A stretch of 64,000 nt of DNA from Rodentibacter ratti (GCF_002000485.1 NZ_MLAJ01000003.1:180938-244937), one strand, 5' to 3'. Counted from the stretch's first letter, positions 1-10,538 are shown. Notes: generated by a model from the letters alone, not told the origin. Program-made: numbers and translations.

Positions 1-45
1 ATTGTGGATGTAGGCGTAGGGAAAAATTGGGATGAAGCCCATTAA
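1..45 (+). CDS. 3' end of an unidentified gene (partial)
   Basis: The first 45 bases are open in frame 1 and end in TAA at 43-45, giving the C-terminal tail IVDVGVGKNWDEAH. The composition looks like a real protein end rather than noise, and it lies on the same strand as the following cyuA. Only 14 codons are visible, so no family can be assigned; it could also be a chance open stretch. Confidence 0.35.
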   Translation: MVDVGVGKNWDEAH

Positions 46-91
46 TGTTCAATAAAGGCAAAATTATTCATAACTTAGTTTTTTGAAAAAG

Positions 92-1399
92 ATGATGTAC
101 GAAGAAAGATTACAGCAAATTGAAAAACCACTACTTTATATTGTCAAACGTGATGTTGTCCCGGCACTTGGCTGCACCGAGCCGATTTCCCTCGCCCTCG
201 CTTGTGCTACGGCAGCAAAATACTTAGGCAAAACCCCTAGCAAAATTGAGGCTAAAGTTTCCGCCAATTTGATGAAAAACGGTTTAGGTGTCGCCGTACC
301 GGGAACAGGTATGGTGGGCTTGCCTATTGCAGCGGCAATCGGCGCCTTAGGTGGAGATCCTGACGGCGGGCTGGAGGTGTTAAAACAGATCACCGCACAA
401 CAGGTTTCAGCTGCAAAAGCCATGCTTGCGCAAAAACAGGTGAGTGTCGATATTCACCCAACGGAGCATATCCTCTACTCAGAAGCGGTGCTTTTCGCAG
501 ATGACGATTGGGTCAAGGTCGCTATTCAAGATCAACATACCAATGTGATTTTGATTGAAAAAAATGGCGAAATCCTCTTTGAAAAAACTGAAAATGAATG
601 TGCCGATACTGATCCTTATGAAATTTTCAAACAAGTCACCGCACGTGAAATTTTTGAATTTTCCTGCGAAGTTGCCTTAGATAAAATTCGCTTTATCGGA
701 CAAGCCGGCGAACTCAATCGTGCCCTTTCCAATGAAGGCTTACGGGAAAATTACGGCTTACATATTGGGCGAACCTTGCGTAAACAAGTAGGGAGCGGTT
801 TAATTTCAGACGATTTACTTAGCAAAATTATGATCGAAACCACGGCAGCTTCCGATGCCAGGATGGGCGGCGCTACCTTGCCTGCCATGAGTAATTCCGG
901 TTCAGGAAATCAAGGTATTGCGGCGACTATGCCTGTGGTGGTCGCTGCCGATTATTTGAACGTCGATGAAGAAAAACGCCTCAGAGCCTTATTTTTATCA
1001 CATTTAATGGCGATTTATATTCACAGTAAACTGCCGAAATTATCCGCACTTTGTGCCGTCACCACAGCTTCGATGGGAAGCTGCGCCGGCATTGCCTATT
1101 TGCTGACGGGGAAATTTGAAACCGCCAGCATGGGGATTTGCAGTATGATCGGCGATATCAGCGGCATTATTTGCGACGGTGCGGCAAATAGTTGTGCAAT
1201 GAAAGTCTCCACCAGCGTGGCATCGGGTTATAAATCCGTGTTGATGGCAATGGATGAAACTCACGTGACCGGCAATGAAGGCATCGTTGAACACGATCTC
1301 GATCGCACTATCGACAACCTCTGTGCCATCGCCTCAAAAAGTATGCAAAATATCGATCGCCACGTCATTGAGATTATGGTGAACAAACCTTGCCCTTAG
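92..1399 (+). CDS. cyuA: L-cysteine desulfidase CyuA (YhaM / UPF0597 family)
   Basis: The product resembles E. coli YhaM/CyuA along its whole length (about 435 residues in both). The family belongs to the serine dehydratase alpha-chain fold and uses a [4Fe-4S] cluster to split L-cysteine into pyruvate, ammonia and sulfide. Visible hallmarks are the N-terminal LGCTEPISLALA, the central GGATLPAMSNSGSGNQGI block and the C-terminal CDGAANSCAMK, which carry the conserved cysteines. No strong ribosome binding site is seen. I chose ATG at 92; ATG at 95 and an in-frame TTG at 83 are possible. The cyuP transporter and cyuR regulator that accompany it in enterobacteria are not nearby. A terminator follows. 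Confidence 0.9.
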   Translation: MMYEERLQQIEKPLLYIVKRDVVPALGCTEPISLALACATAAKYLGKTPSKIEAKVSANLMKNGLGVAVPGTGMVGLPIAAAIGALGGDPDGGLEVLKQITAQQVSAAKAMLAQKQVSVDIHPTEHILYSEAVLFADDDWVKVAIQDQHTNVILIEKNGEILFEKTENECADTDPYEIFKQVTAREIFEFSCEVALDKIRFIGQAGELNRALSNEGLRENYGLHIGRTLRKQVGSGLISDDLLSKIMIETTAASDARMGGATLPAMSNSGSGNQGIAATMPVVVAADYLNVDEEKRLRALFLSHLMAIYIHSKLPKLSALCAVTTASMGSCAGIAYLLTGKFETASMGICSMIGDISGIICDGAANSCAMKVSTSVASGYKSVLMAMDETHVTGNEGIVEHDLDRTIDNLCAIASKSMQNIDRHVIEIMVNKPCP

Positions 1400-1414
1400 T
1401 TTTTTGTAAAAAAT

Positions 1415-1450
1415 ATCCCCAAAGGTTATATAACCAATTAAGGGGATTTT
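1415..1450 (+). terminator. Rho-independent terminator after cyuA
   Basis: The outer stem is ATCCCC (1415-1420) with GGGGAT (1442-1447), followed by a T run. Between them lies a second small palindrome GGTTATATAACC (1424-1435). Confidence 0.7.
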
Positions 1451-1667
1451 CCCAATAATGTTTGCAAAAGTTTAATTTATCCTACTAATCCAATTCACTG
1501 AGTAACTCTCAAGATAAACATTTCTCAATTTACGATAGTTTTTATAAATTAAAACCGTTGTTTTCTCTTGCAAAAGATTATTTTGTTTATTCATAAAATT
1601 GAAACAATTATTTTATATAAAACAAATGATTTATTGGCTTTATCTTTTTTAATTAATAGGAGTTATT

Positions 1668-2477
1668 ATGAACAGAAGATCTTTTTTAAGTACCGCAGCT
1701 TTATTAGGCAGCTCAAGTATATTGACCTCCCCAACATTTGCAAATGAGCCCCAAAAAAGTATTTCTCAAAATGAATTTTTACCGACCGTAGGTACAGGCT
1801 ATAAATTTGATTATGACGGGCAAGCGCTACGTTATCCCGGGAATTCAATTGTCAGCCATGTTCCTCAAGATACACAGTTTTATAAAAATTTAGTCGAACT
1901 TCAAAATGAGATTAAGCAAAGTGAACTTGGCGCATTACATACTTTCTTACCTAAAAATAGTTTTCACATCACTCTATTTAATGGCACAAATGAAAATCCG
2001 GCACAGCGAGAAAAAGCCGGTTTTTGGCCACGAGATCTAGCGAAAACAGCCTCAATAGAAGAAGTACATCTACACTATGTACAAAAACTCCAACAATTTA
2101 AGCCTGATTTACCTAAAGTCCTAAAATTTGCACCAACCGAATTATGGGGACCTTTTGATAAAGAGATGATTATTTTGGGAGTAGAATTAGTTGAAGGTCG
2201 AGAAAAAATTATCCAATTTCGTCAGCAATTAAGTGAATTATTACAAACTACGCGTAATCAACCGGATAAATTCCGCTTTCATATCACCTTAGCATACAAC
2301 TGGAAAAAATATACACCGGATCAATTAGCCCGTGCTGAAACCCAAAGAAAAATTTGGTCTGACACGTTTAAACAACAAAATCCGTTACTTGAAATAGATA
2401 CTGTGGAATTTACTATTTTTAACGATATGTTGGCTTATTCCCCATTATTAAAATACCACTTAAATACCTTAATCTAA
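1668..2477 (+). CDS. Tat-type exported DUF1868-like 2H phosphoesterase family protein
   Basis: The protein has 269 residues. It starts MNRRSFLSTAALLG, a twin-arginine signal (RR at 3-4) followed by a short hydrophobic stretch and a probable cleavage site at TFA-NE near residue 26. The mature part has two HxT motifs, H-I-T at 100-102 and H-I-T at 205-207, the paired signature of the 2H phosphoesterase superfamily (cyclic phosphodiesterases and RNA ligases). The overall layout fits the DUF1868 branch. Both catalytic histidines and threonines are present, so it is probably active, in the periplasm. The substrate is unknown. The ribosome binding site is AGGAG at 1658-1662. It appears to be a single-gene unit with terminators on both sides, in locally AT-rich DNA. 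Confidence 0.72.
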   Translation: MNRRSFLSTAALLGSSSILTSPTFANEPQKSISQNEFLPTVGTGYKFDYDGQALRYPGNSIVSHVPQDTQFYKNLVELQNEIKQSELGALHTFLPKNSFHITLFNGTNENPAQREKAGFWPRDLAKTASIEEVHLHYVQKLQQFKPDLPKVLKFAPTELWGPFDKEMIILGVELVEGREKIIQFRQQLSELLQTTRNQPDKFRFHITLAYNWKKYTPDQLARAETQRKIWSDTFKQQNPLLEIDTVEFTIFNDMLAYSPLLKYHLNTLI

Positions 2478-2676
2478 GCGTATTTAGCAATAAAACGTAT
2501 AAAAAACTATGGAATGATGACACATAATTTCTCTATGTTGTTCAAATAGTTATATTAGTACGAGAATTTGTAAATCCTATCTCAAGGAACAAATAGTGAT
2601 GGTCTCACAATCTATATTTGAAAAGTGTAACAAGTTGAAGCCACACGGCTAAAAACAAATGATTTTCTAGCATAGT

Positions 2677-2712
2677 AAAATCCCAATTGAGCTAACACTC
2701 AATTGGGATTTT
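2677..2712. terminator. Bidirectional terminator between the 2H protein gene and yhcH
   Basis: A perfect inverted repeat has arms AAAATCCCAATTGAG and CTCAATTGGGATTTT and ends in T runs in both directions. It serves the convergent genes on either side. The stretch 2478-2676 before it shows no credible gene. Confidence 0.85.
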
Positions 2713-2735
2713 ATCGGCTTTAGTAGGTTAAAAAA

Positions 2736-3215
<480 letters not shown>

Positions 3216-3269
3216 TTATGAATGAATAAAACTCAGGCTATCATAACAAGTTGATGTTATGAAATAAAG

Positions 3270-3299
3270 TTACCAATCACTTAAAAACATCTGTATAAT
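3270..3299 (+). promoter_or_regulatory. Probable sigma-70 promoter for pnp
   Basis: A perfect TATAAT lies at 3294-3299, with TTACCA (4 of 6 to consensus) at 3270-3275 and an 18-base spacer. It leaves a leader of roughly 140 bases before the pnp start codon. The leader contains a TTAGC/GCTAA hairpin at about 3322-3336 and an uptake sequence at 3356-3364. rpsO, the usual upstream partner of pnp, is absent here, so pnp needs its own promoter. Confidence 0.6.
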
Positions 3300-3447
3300 G
3301 TGCAAGTTTTATTTTCTGTATTAGCGTGCGGCTAACAAAAGAAATTTTTTCACAAAAGTGCGGTTAATTTTCTTAAAGATTTCTTTTGCTAGTCGCAATC
3401 TGGAAAATAAAGCATTGTTTTTAATATCAAAATCAAAGGAAAACATA

Positions 3448-5580
3448 GTGAATCCAATTGTTAAACAATTTAAATATGGTCAACACACTGTAACATTAGA
3501 AACCGGTGCGATTGCCCGTCAAGCCACTGCCGCTGTGATGGCAAGTATGGACGACACTAGCGTGTTCGTTACCGTTGTGGCGAAAAAAGATGTGAAAGAA
3601 GGTCAAGATTTCTTCCCATTAACCGTTAATTATCAAGAGCGCACTTATGCGGCAGGTCGTATTCCGGGTGGATTCTTCAAACGTGAAGGTCGCCCATCCG
3701 AAGGCGAAACCTTAATTGCCCGTTTAATCGACCGTCCTATCCGTCCATTATTCCCAGAAGGTTTCTTCAATGAAATCCAAGTTGTGGCGACCGTTGTTTC
3801 CGTCAACCCGCAAATCAGCCCGGATTTAGTGGCCATGATTGGTGCGTCTGCCGCATTATCCCTATCCGGTGTACCGTTTAACGGTCCTATCGGTGCGGCA
3901 CGTGTTGGTTTTATCAACAATCAATTTGTGTTAAATCCAACCATGTCGGAACAAAAACAAAGCCGTTTGGATCTTGTTGTGGCAGGAACGGATAAGGCTG
4001 TATTAATGGTGGAATCCGAAGCGGACATTTTAACAGAAGAACAAATGTTATCTGCGGTGGTATTCGGTCATCAACAACAACAAGTGGTGATTGAAGCGAT
4101 TAAAGAATTTACCGCAGAAGCGGGTAAACCTCGTTGGGATTGGGTTGCACCTGAGCCAAACACCGATTTAATCAATAAAGTAAAAGCCATTGCACAAACC
4201 CGTTTAGGTGATGCCTATCGCATTACTGAAAAACAAACCCGCTATGAGCAAATTGATGCGATTAAAGCGGATGTTATCGCACAAATTACCGCAGAAGATG
4301 AAGAAATCAGTGAAGGTAAAATCGTTGATATTTTCACCGCACTTGAAAGTCAAATCGTCCGTGGCCGTATCATTGCCGGTGAACCACGCATTGATGGTCG
4401 TACAGTTGATACCGTGCGTGCTTTAGATATTTGCACCGGGGTATTACCACGTACTCACGGTTCGGCAATTTTCACCCGTGGCGAAACTCAAGCCTTAGCG
4501 GTTGCCACGCTCGGTACTGAACGTGATGCACAAATTATTGATGAATTGACCGGTGAACGTTCCGATCATTTCTTATTCCACTATAATTTCCCTCCATATT
4601 CTGTGGGTGAAACCGGTATGATCGGTTCGCCAAAACGTCGTGAAATCGGTCATGGTCGTTTAGCAAAACGTGGTGTGGCTGCTGTCATGCCAACCCTTGC
4701 AGAGTTCCCTTATGTTGTGCGTGTAGTATCCGAAATCACTGAATCCAACGGTTCTTCTTCAATGGCATCGGTATGTGGCGCATCATTGGCGTTAATGGAT
4801 GCAGGTGTGCCAATTAAAGCAGCGGTTGCCGGTATTGCAATGGGCTTGGTGAAAGAAGAAGAAAAATTCGTGGTACTTTCCGATATTCTGGGTGATGAAG
4901 ATCATCTCGGTGATATGGACTTTAAAGTAGCAGGAACACGTGAAGGTGTGACCGCACTTCAAATGGACATTAAGATTGAAGGGATCACCCCGGAAATTAT
5001 GCAAATTGCTTTAAATCAAGCGAAAAGTGCCCGTATGCATATTCTTGGTGTGATGGAACAAGCGATTCCGGCACCTCGTGCAGATATTTCTGATTACGCA
5101 CCACGTATTCATACGATGAAGATCGATCCGAAGAAAATCAAAGATGTAATTGGTAAAGGCGGTGCGACTATCCGTGCACTAACCGAAGAAACCGGAACGT
5201 CAATTGATATTGATGACGACGGTACAGTGAAAATTGCCGCAGTTGATAACAACGCTGCGAAAAACGTGATGGTACGTATTGAAGAAATCGTTGCTGAAGT
5301 TGAAGCCGGTGCGGTTTATAAAGGTAAAGTTACCCGCTTGGCAGATTTCGGTGCATTCGTTGCTATCGTTGGCAATAAAGAAGGATTGGTTCACATTTCG
5401 CAAATCGCAGAAGAGCGTGTAGAAAAAGTGAGTGATTATCTTCAAGTCGGTCAAGAAGTCAGCGTAAAAGTAGTGGAAATTGATCGCCAAGGCCGTATTC
5501 GTCTGACAATGAAAGAACTTGCACCAAAACAAGACGCTGAAATAAACCAAGAAGATTCTACTGAAGAAGAACAAGAATAA
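3448..5580 (+). CDS. pnp: Polyribonucleotide nucleotidyltransferase (PNPase)
   Basis: The start is GTG at 3448, with AAAGGA seven bases upstream, giving [20 protein letters not shown] and 710 residues, the usual family length. The reading frame stays open upstream to 3358 but that part is leader. The protein has two RNase PH-like domains, a KH domain ([16 protein letters not shown], about residue 565) and an S1 domain starting near residue 620, with a Glu-rich tail. The enzyme degrades RNA 3' to 5' by phosphorolysis as part of the degradosome. A perfect terminator separates it from nlpI. Confidence 0.97.
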   Translation: MNPIVKQFKYGQHTVTLETGAIARQATAAVMASMDDTSVFVTVVAKKDVKEGQDFFPLTVNYQERTYAAGRIPGGFFKREGRPSEGETLIARLIDRPIRPLFPEGFFNEIQVVATVVSVNPQISPDLVAMIGASAALSLSGVPFNGPIGAARVGFINNQFVLNPTMSEQKQSRLDLVVAGTDKAVLMVESEADILTEEQMLSAVVFGHQQQQVVIEAIKEFTAEAGKPRWDWVAPEPNTDLINKVKAIAQTRLGDAYRITEKQTRYEQIDAIKADVIAQITAEDEEISEGKIVDIFTALESQIVRGRIIAGEPRIDGRTVDTVRALDICTGVLPRTHGSAIFTRGETQALAVATLGTERDAQIIDELTGERSDHFLFHYNFPPYSVGETGMIGSPKRREIGHGRLAKRGVAAVMPTLAEFPYVVRVVSEITESNGSSSMASVCGASLALMDAGVPIKAAVAGIAMGLVKEEEKFVVLSDILGDEDHLGDMDFKVAGTREGVTALQMDIKIEGITPEIMQIALNQAKSARMHILGVMEQAIPAPRADISDYAPRIHTMKIDPKKIKDVIGKGGATIRALTEETGTSIDIDDDGTVKIAAVDNNAAKNVMVRIEEIVAEVEAGAVYKGKVTRLADFGAFVAIVGNKEGLVHISQIAEERVEKVSDYLQVGQEVSVKVVEIDRQGRIRLTMKELAPKQDAEINQEDSTEEEQE

Positions 5581-5596
5581 TCTTGGTAACACGATC

Positions 5597-5626
5597 AAAA
5601 CTTGACGGTAAATGCCGTCAAGTTTT
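5597..5626 (+). terminator. Rho-independent terminator after pnp
   Basis: Stem AAAACTTGACGG with CCGTCAAGTTTT around a short loop; it ends in a T run. Confidence 0.85.
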
Positions 5627-5665
5627 ATAACTTCCAACAAATATTAGTACACAAGAAGAAAGCCA

Positions 5666-6610
5666 ATGCAGTGTTTTCGACTATCTCGCCATTATTTAGC
5701 CTATTTATTTGGCTTATGTGCGGTATTGTTTCTTGCCGGCTGTGTCCAGTATAGAGGCGCTTTTGTGTCTAAAAATCATGTAATACTTGCCGAACAAAAT
5801 CCGAACTTACACTTTGAACAAGAAGTGATGATTGTACGAATTAGCCAAGTATTATTAGTTGGAAAAATGAGTAATGAAGAACATGCCTCGCTGCATTTTG
5901 AACGTGGCGTTTTATACGACTCCCTAGGTTTATGGGGACTCGCACGTTATGATTTTACTCAAGCCCTTGCATTACAGCCTAGAATGGCTGCCGTGTATAA
6001 TTATTTAGGGCTTTATCTATTACTTGAAGAAGATTATGACGGTGCATTGGAAACCTTCAATGCCGTGTTTGAATTAGATCCAAGTTATGACTACACCCAC
6101 CTTAATCGTGGTTTAAATTTTTATTATGTAGGGCGTTATAATCTTGCCGAACAAGATTTCTTACGGTTCTACCAAACCGATACAACCGATCCTTATCGTG
6201 TTTTATGGTTGTATTTGAACGAACAAAAATTAAAACCGCAAGAAGCCCACAAAAACCTTGTCGAACGATCAAAAGGGCTATCAAAGGACTTCTGGGGTAC
6301 AAATATCGTTCAATACTACTTAGGACATATTTCTTTGGAGGAATTACAGCAACGTGCCAGCGAATTCGCTGAAAATGCACAACAATATGCTGAAATTCTC
6401 ACAGAAACCTATTTTTATCTAGCAAAACAAAAACTCAATGTAGGGCTGGTTGATGAAGCTGCGGCTTTATTTAAACTGGCTATGGCGAATCAGGTTTATA
6501 ACTTTGTTGAGTATCGTTTTGCCTCTTTTGAGCTAATGAAACTAAAACCGGCTCAAACAGAACAGGAAAAAGAAGTACAAAGTGCGGTTACAAAAACAGA
6601 AAATTTTTAG
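5666..6610 (+). CDS. nlpI: Lipoprotein NlpI
   Basis: The 314-residue protein has a lipoprotein signal with lipobox L-A-G-C at 23-26 and a Val after the Cys, compatible with outer-membrane sorting. TPR repeats follow, for example the NYLGLYLLLEEDYDGALETF unit. NlpI is an outer-membrane TPR adaptor that in E. coli delivers the protease Prc to the murein endopeptidase MepS and scaffolds peptidoglycan hydrolases. Its place between pnp and deaD is the standard gammaproteobacterial order. The 3' end carries an uptake sequence in coding frame at 6580-6588. Confidence 0.93.
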   Translation: MQCFRLSRHYLAYLFGLCAVLFLAGCVQYRGAFVSKNHVILAEQNPNLHFEQEVMIVRISQVLLVGKMSNEEHASLHFERGVLYDSLGLWGLARYDFTQALALQPRMAAVYNYLGLYLLLEEDYDGALETFNAVFELDPSYDYTHLNRGLNFYYVGRYNLAEQDFLRFYQTDTTDPYRVLWLYLNEQKLKPQEAHKNLVERSKGLSKDFWGTNIVQYYLGHISLEELQQRASEFAENAQQYAEILTETYFYLAKQKLNVGLVDEAAALFKLAMANQVYNFVEYRFASFELMKLKPAQTEQEKEVQSAVTKTENF

Positions 6611-6636
6611 ACCGTACTTTATTCAACAGTTAAACC

Positions 6637-6656
6637 GAAAGCCCTCTTGAGCTTTC
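6637..6656 (+). terminator. Weak hairpin between nlpI and deaD
   Basis: A six-base stem GAAAGC/GCTTTC is followed by CTTTTT directly before deaD. It is short and may only partly terminate transcription. Confidence 0.4.
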
Positions 6657-6678
6657 CTTTTTATATTCGAGTATTTTA

Positions 6679-8481
6679 ATGACTGACAAAATCACTTTTA
6701 ATGACTTAGGCTTACCTGAGTTCATCTTAAAAGCCGTTTCAGACTTAGGTTTTGAAACTCCCTCTCCAATTCAACAAGCCTGTATTCCTCACTTGCTCAA
6801 CGGTAAAGACGTATTGGGTATGGCACAAACCGGCAGTGGTAAAACAGCGGCTTTCTCATTGCCTTTATTGGCTCAAATCAATACTAAAGCCAAACACCCA
6901 CAAATGTTAGTAATGGCACCGACACGTGAACTTGCCATTCAAGTAGCGGATGCCTGCGATCAATTTATAAAACATATTCAAGGCATACGTGTTGTAACCC
7001 TTTACGGCGGACAACGTTACGATATTCAACTACGCGCATTAAAACAAGGTGCACAAGTGGTGGTGGGAACACCGGGTCGTATTCTTGATCATATTCGTCG
7101 GGGTACCTTAGATTTATCCGAACTTCGTTTCATTGTATTGGATGAAGCCGATGAAATGTTGCGTATGGGCTTTATTGACGACGTTGAAACCGTTATGGCT
7201 GAATTACCGGAACATCATCAAACCGCGCTTTTCTCTGCCACCATGCCGGAGCCGATTCGTCGTATTACTAAACGCTTTATGAATAATCCTGAAGAGGTAA
7301 AAATTAAAGTCAATAATGAGAATGCGCCGGATATTGAACAAAGTTGTTGGTATGTTAATGGTGTACGCAAAAATGAAGCGCTTCTTCGTTTCTTAGAAGT
7401 GGAAGATTTTGATGCGGCAATTATCTTTGCCCGCACCAAAACCGGCACATTAGACATTACCGAACTTTTGGAAAAAAACGGTTTCCGTTCCGCCGCACTT
7501 AATGGCGATATGACCCAACAACTACGTGAACAGACCCTTGATCGCTTACGTAATGGTAGCCTTGATATTGTTGTCGCCACAGATGTTGCTGCTCGTGGTA
7601 TTGATATTGAGCGTATCAGTCTTGTAGTGAACTACGATATTCCGCTTGATGCCGAATCTTATGTTCACCGTATTGGCCGTACCGGTCGTGCCGGTCGTTC
7701 CGGTCGCGCATTATTATTTGTAGAACCACGCGAGCGTCGCTTACTACGCAATATTGAACACTTGATGAAAAAACCGATTAATGAAGTGGAACTACCGAAT
7801 CATTTAATATTGCAAGAATGTCGTCGTAAAAAATTCGTGGCGAAAATCACCAAACAACTTGAGCATCATGATTTAGAGCAATATCGCAGTTTATTGGAAG
7901 ATTTATTTACTGCTGATCAAGATCAAGAAGATATTGCAGCGGCAATGCTTATGTTGCTTCAAGGTAAACAAAAATTAATCCTTCCACCGGATCCACCAAT
8001 GGAAAAACGCCGCCGTAATGATCGTGGCGAACGCCGTGATAACCCTCGTTCAGCAGAACGTCGTGGCGAGCGCAAAGGCTATGGTAATCCACAACCGATG
8101 GATTTATACCGCATTGAAGTCGGCAGAATGGATGGCGTTGAGGTTCGTCATATTGTTGGTGCAATTGCCAATGAAGGGGATATTAATAGTCGTTACATCG
8201 GTCACATTAAACTTTACGATGACTACACCACCGTGGAATTACCACAGGGTATGCCAAAAGAATTGCTCCAACAATTCGGCAAAACCCGCGTGCTAAATAA
8301 ACAAATGAGAATGTCATTCTTAGGTGCGGTGAAATCAGAAGGTCATCGTAATAATGATGATTCCCGAGGTAAACGAAAAGGTCGTGGCAATGATTTTAGT
8401 CACGATGATCGCGGGCGTAAATTCAACGAAAAAAACAACCGCTCTTTTAACGAGAAACCGCGAAGAGAACGACGCGGTTAA
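6679..8481 (+). CDS. deaD: ATP-dependent RNA helicase DeaD/CsdA
   Basis: The 600-residue DEAD-box helicase has all core motifs: Q motif TPSPIQQ near 28-33, Walker A AQTGSGKT (49-56), PTREL, DEAD (155-158), SAT (186-188), ARGID and [11 protein letters not shown]. It is followed by a DbpA-type RNA-binding domain and a basic Arg/Gly/Asn-rich tail. CsdA unwinds structured RNA in cold-shock ribosome assembly and mRNA decay, which fits its position next to pnp. Length and order match family members. Confidence 0.96.
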   Translation: MTDKITFNDLGLPEFILKAVSDLGFETPSPIQQACIPHLLNGKDVLGMAQTGSGKTAAFSLPLLAQINTKAKHPQMLVMAPTRELAIQVADACDQFIKHIQGIRVVTLYGGQRYDIQLRALKQGAQVVVGTPGRILDHIRRGTLDLSELRFIVLDEADEMLRMGFIDDVETVMAELPEHHQTALFSATMPEPIRRITKRFMNNPEEVKIKVNNENAPDIEQSCWYVNGVRKNEALLRFLEVEDFDAAIIFARTKTGTLDITELLEKNGFRSAALNGDMTQQLREQTLDRLRNGSLDIVVATDVAARGIDIERISLVVNYDIPLDAESYVHRIGRTGRAGRSGRALLFVEPRERRLLRNIEHLMKKPINEVELPNHLILQECRRKKFVAKITKQLEHHDLEQYRSLLEDLFTADQDQEDIAAAMLMLLQGKQKLILPPDPPMEKRRRNDRGERRDNPRSAERRGERKGYGNPQPMDLYRIEVGRMDGVEVRHIVGAIANEGDINSRYIGHIKLYDDYTTVELPQGMPKELLQQFGKTRVLNKQMRMSFLGAVKSEGHRNNDDSRGKRKGRGNDFSHDDRGRKFNEKNNRSFNEKPRRERRG

Positions 8482-8494
8482 TCCTAATATCGGT

Positions 8495-8525
8495 AAGGGT
8501 AGAGATAGAATATATCCCTACCCTT
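8495..8525 (+). terminator. Rho-independent terminator after deaD
   Basis: Twelve-base stem with one mismatch, AAGGGTAGAGATA with TATCCCTACCCTT, followed by a T-rich stretch. Confidence 0.75.
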
Positions 8526-8543
8526 TCTATTAGGAATAAAGAA

Positions 8544-8825
8544 ATGAAAACATTCATTGCTATTATTCCAAATCAAGACTTAGAAGAAAAATAGCAAGAA
8601 GAACAATATAAAAATTGCGCTTGGTTGTTGGAGATTCACATCTATGAAAAATTAAATTATGATAATGAACCAAACTATGATGATAAAGTCGTTTCCAATA
8701 TGAATAAAACACAGAAATTTATCAATGAAGTCTTTGATTCCATTGATTTTAAATACCATCTACTTGATGAATATGATGATATCAATCAGAAAAAACGTTG
8801 GCATCATTCATCGGATATAGATTAG
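8544..8825 (+). pseudogene. Small gene of unknown function interrupted by an in-frame TAG
   Basis: ATG at 8544 starts MKTFIAIIPNQDLEEK and meets TAG at 8592-8594. The same frame then stays open for 76 more codons to TAG at 8823-8825. The downstream half is rich in Asp, Asn, Tyr and Lys. A single nonsense change (for example CAG to TAG) would explain the break; a sequencing error or readthrough are alternatives. I recognise no family. A second, shortened product could start at TTG 8625, but no convincing ribosome binding site was seen there. The break lies between deaD and mltF, which are otherwise intact. Confidence 0.5.
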
Positions 8826-8858
8826 CTATTTGATACGCTTATAAATAGGAACACATAT

Positions 8859-10286
8859 TTGAAAGGTTTATTTTTACGTATTATCGCTGCACTTGCTCTG
8901 CTACTTTGGGCGGTTGATATGGTTTTTCCTTGGCAGAAAATAATGCAATCGGAAGAAAATCACTATACTACCATTAAATCACGAGGCAGCCTTATTGTTG
9001 GAACAATCAATAATCCTATTTATTATTTGATCGGTCCTGAGGGAGAATCCGGCTTAGAATATGAATTGGCAAAAAATTTTGCTGATTATTTAGGTGTTAA
9101 GCTGGAAATTAAAACCCTTGAGAATACAGATGCACTTTTTAATTCTCTCGAAAATAACCAAATTGATTTTGCCGCCGCCAATTTACTCTACCACCCTCGC
9201 CGCGCGGAACAATTCCAAATCGGTCCGGCTTATACCTCTGCATCTTGGCAACTGGTCTATAAAAAAGGAGAAAACCGACCAAAAGATTTAAGCCAAATAC
9301 AACAAGAAATCACGATTGCCGGCGGGGAAGAACTTAATGAGTTATTGACCCAATTTAAGAAAAAATTTCCAGAGTTACAGTGGAAAAACAACAAGCAGCT
9401 CACACAAGAAGAATTATTAATTCAAGTTGCAGAAGGGAAAATTCCTTACACTATCGCCAATTCCATTGATGTCGCAACGACACAACAAATCCGCCCCAAT
9501 CTTGCGATAGCCTTTGATTTAACAGATGAGGCTACCGTCCATTGGTACCTCGCCAATAATTCCTATAATGAACTGCAAGCCAGTTTATTAGATTTTATGA
9601 ACAATGCTTTAGATACCGGTTTAATTGATCGCATTGAAGAAAAATATTTCCGTCATATTGCTCAATTTGATTATGTCGATAGCCGAGCCTATTTAGATGC
9701 TATTGAAAAAATTCTTCCACAATATCAACCGCTCTTTGAAAAATACAAAGGCTCGTTGGACTGGCGTCTATTGGCTGCGATGGCATATCAAGAGTCACAC
9801 TGGAACCCGGATGCAACGTCGCCTACCGGAGTACGGGGAATGATGATGCTGACGAGAGATACCGCTGAACGAATGAAAATCAGCAATCGAACGGATCCGG
9901 AACAAAGTATCAAAGCGGGATCAGATTATTTACACTGGTTATTGACCCAAATACCTGACAGTATCGCCCAAGAAGATCGAATTTGGTATGCCCTTGCCGC
10001 CTATAATATGGGATTAGGTCATGTACTGGATGTACGTCGTTTAACAAAAAAATTAGGGGGAAATCCGGATAATTGGCTTGATGTAAAAAATAATTTACCC
10101 TTATTGGCAGAAAAACGTCATTATAATACTCTGAAGTATGGCTATGCCCGTGGTTATGAGGCCTACCAATATGTAGAAAATATCCGTCGCTATATGAAAA
10201 GCATTGTTAACTATCATCGTGTTCAGGAAAATCAGAACAATAATGATACTGAAACTGAAAATATCATGGAAAACAAACAAGAATAG
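8859..10286 (+). CDS. mltF: Membrane-bound lytic murein transglycosylase F
   Basis: The 475-residue protein starts with TTG at 8859, placed eight bases after AGGA. It has an N-terminal hydrophobic segment (about 5-24), a periplasmic solute-binding-like domain (about 43-265) and a C-terminal SLT domain whose YQESHWNP motif carries the catalytic Glu at about 312. MltF cleaves the MurNAc-GlcNAc bond to give 1,6-anhydro ends during cell-wall turnover. No lipobox is seen, so it is held by the N-terminal segment or released. A small basic ORF follows nine bases downstream. Confidence 0.94.
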   Translation: MKGLFLRIIAALALLLWAVDMVFPWQKIMQSEENHYTTIKSRGSLIVGTINNPIYYLIGPEGESGLEYELAKNFADYLGVKLEIKTLENTDALFNSLENNQIDFAAANLLYHPRRAEQFQIGPAYTSASWQLVYKKGENRPKDLSQIQQEITIAGGEELNELLTQFKKKFPELQWKNNKQLTQEELLIQVAEGKIPYTIANSIDVATTQQIRPNLAIAFDLTDEATVHWYLANNSYNELQASLLDFMNNALDTGLIDRIEEKYFRHIAQFDYVDSRAYLDAIEKILPQYQPLFEKYKGSLDWRLLAAMAYQESHWNPDATSPTGVRGMMMLTRDTAERMKISNRTDPEQSIKAGSDYLHWLLTQIPDSIAQEDRIWYALAAYNMGLGHVLDVRRLTKKLGGNPDNWLDVKNNLPLLAEKRHYNTLKYGYARGYEAYQYVENIRRYMKSIVNYHRVQENQNNNDTETENIMENKQE

Positions 10287-10295
10287 GAGAGTAAG

Positions 10296-10445
10296 ATGTT
10301 AAAACGCAAAACTTTTTTAAAAAAAATAAAATCCCGTGATATCTCCACTTCACGTAACTTACGTTTAAGACGATTAAAACATCGTAAACAAAAGCAATTT
10401 GAGCGCCATGCGATGCAATTTGTTATACAAGAAATTTATTGTTAA
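10296..10445 (+). CDS. Small basic protein of unknown function (49 residues)
   Basis: ATG at 10296 follows AGGAGA (10285-10290) at five bases, a strong ribosome binding site that overlaps the mltF stop. The product begins MLKRKTFLKKIKSRD, is crowded with Lys and Arg over residues 3-38, and ends FVIQEIYC. There are no membrane segments. Charge and size resemble RNA- or ribosome-binding small proteins, but I recognise no family. Tight spacing suggests co-transcription with mltF, and an uptake-sequence hairpin follows. A spurious ORF cannot be excluded. Confidence 0.5.
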   Translation: MLKRKTFLKKIKSRDISTSRNLRLRRLKHRKQKQFERHAMQFVIQEIYC

Positions 10446-10450
10446 ATAAA

Positions 10451-10480
10451 AACCGCACGCTTATTTCCAAAAGTGCGGTT
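10451..10480. repeat. Inverted uptake-sequence pair (hairpin)
   Basis: AACCGCAC (10451-10458) and GTGCGGTT (10473-10480) face each other after the mltF unit. The downstream arm is a full AAGTGCGGT uptake sequence. It probably also serves as a terminator. Confidence 0.65.
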
Positions 10481-10502
10481 GAATTTTAAGGAATTTACAA
10501 AT

Positions 10503-10532
10503 AAAAGCCCCGATACTGATATCAGGGCTTTT
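10503..10532. terminator. Bidirectional terminator between mltF unit and bamD
   Basis: AAAAGCCCCGATA with TATCAGGGCTTTT (one mismatch) around a four-base loop; T runs on both sides suit the convergent genes. Confidence 0.8.
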
Positions 10533-10538
10533 ATTCAA

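Noticed and set aside
3358..3447. Extended N-terminus for PNPase
   Set aside because: The open frame begins inside an uptake sequence and lacks a ribosome binding site; GTG at 3448 has AAAGGA and gives the conserved start and length.
8018..8296. Plus-strand ORF inside deaD
   Set aside because: It is a frame shadow of the Arg-rich deaD tail, without a ribosome binding site.
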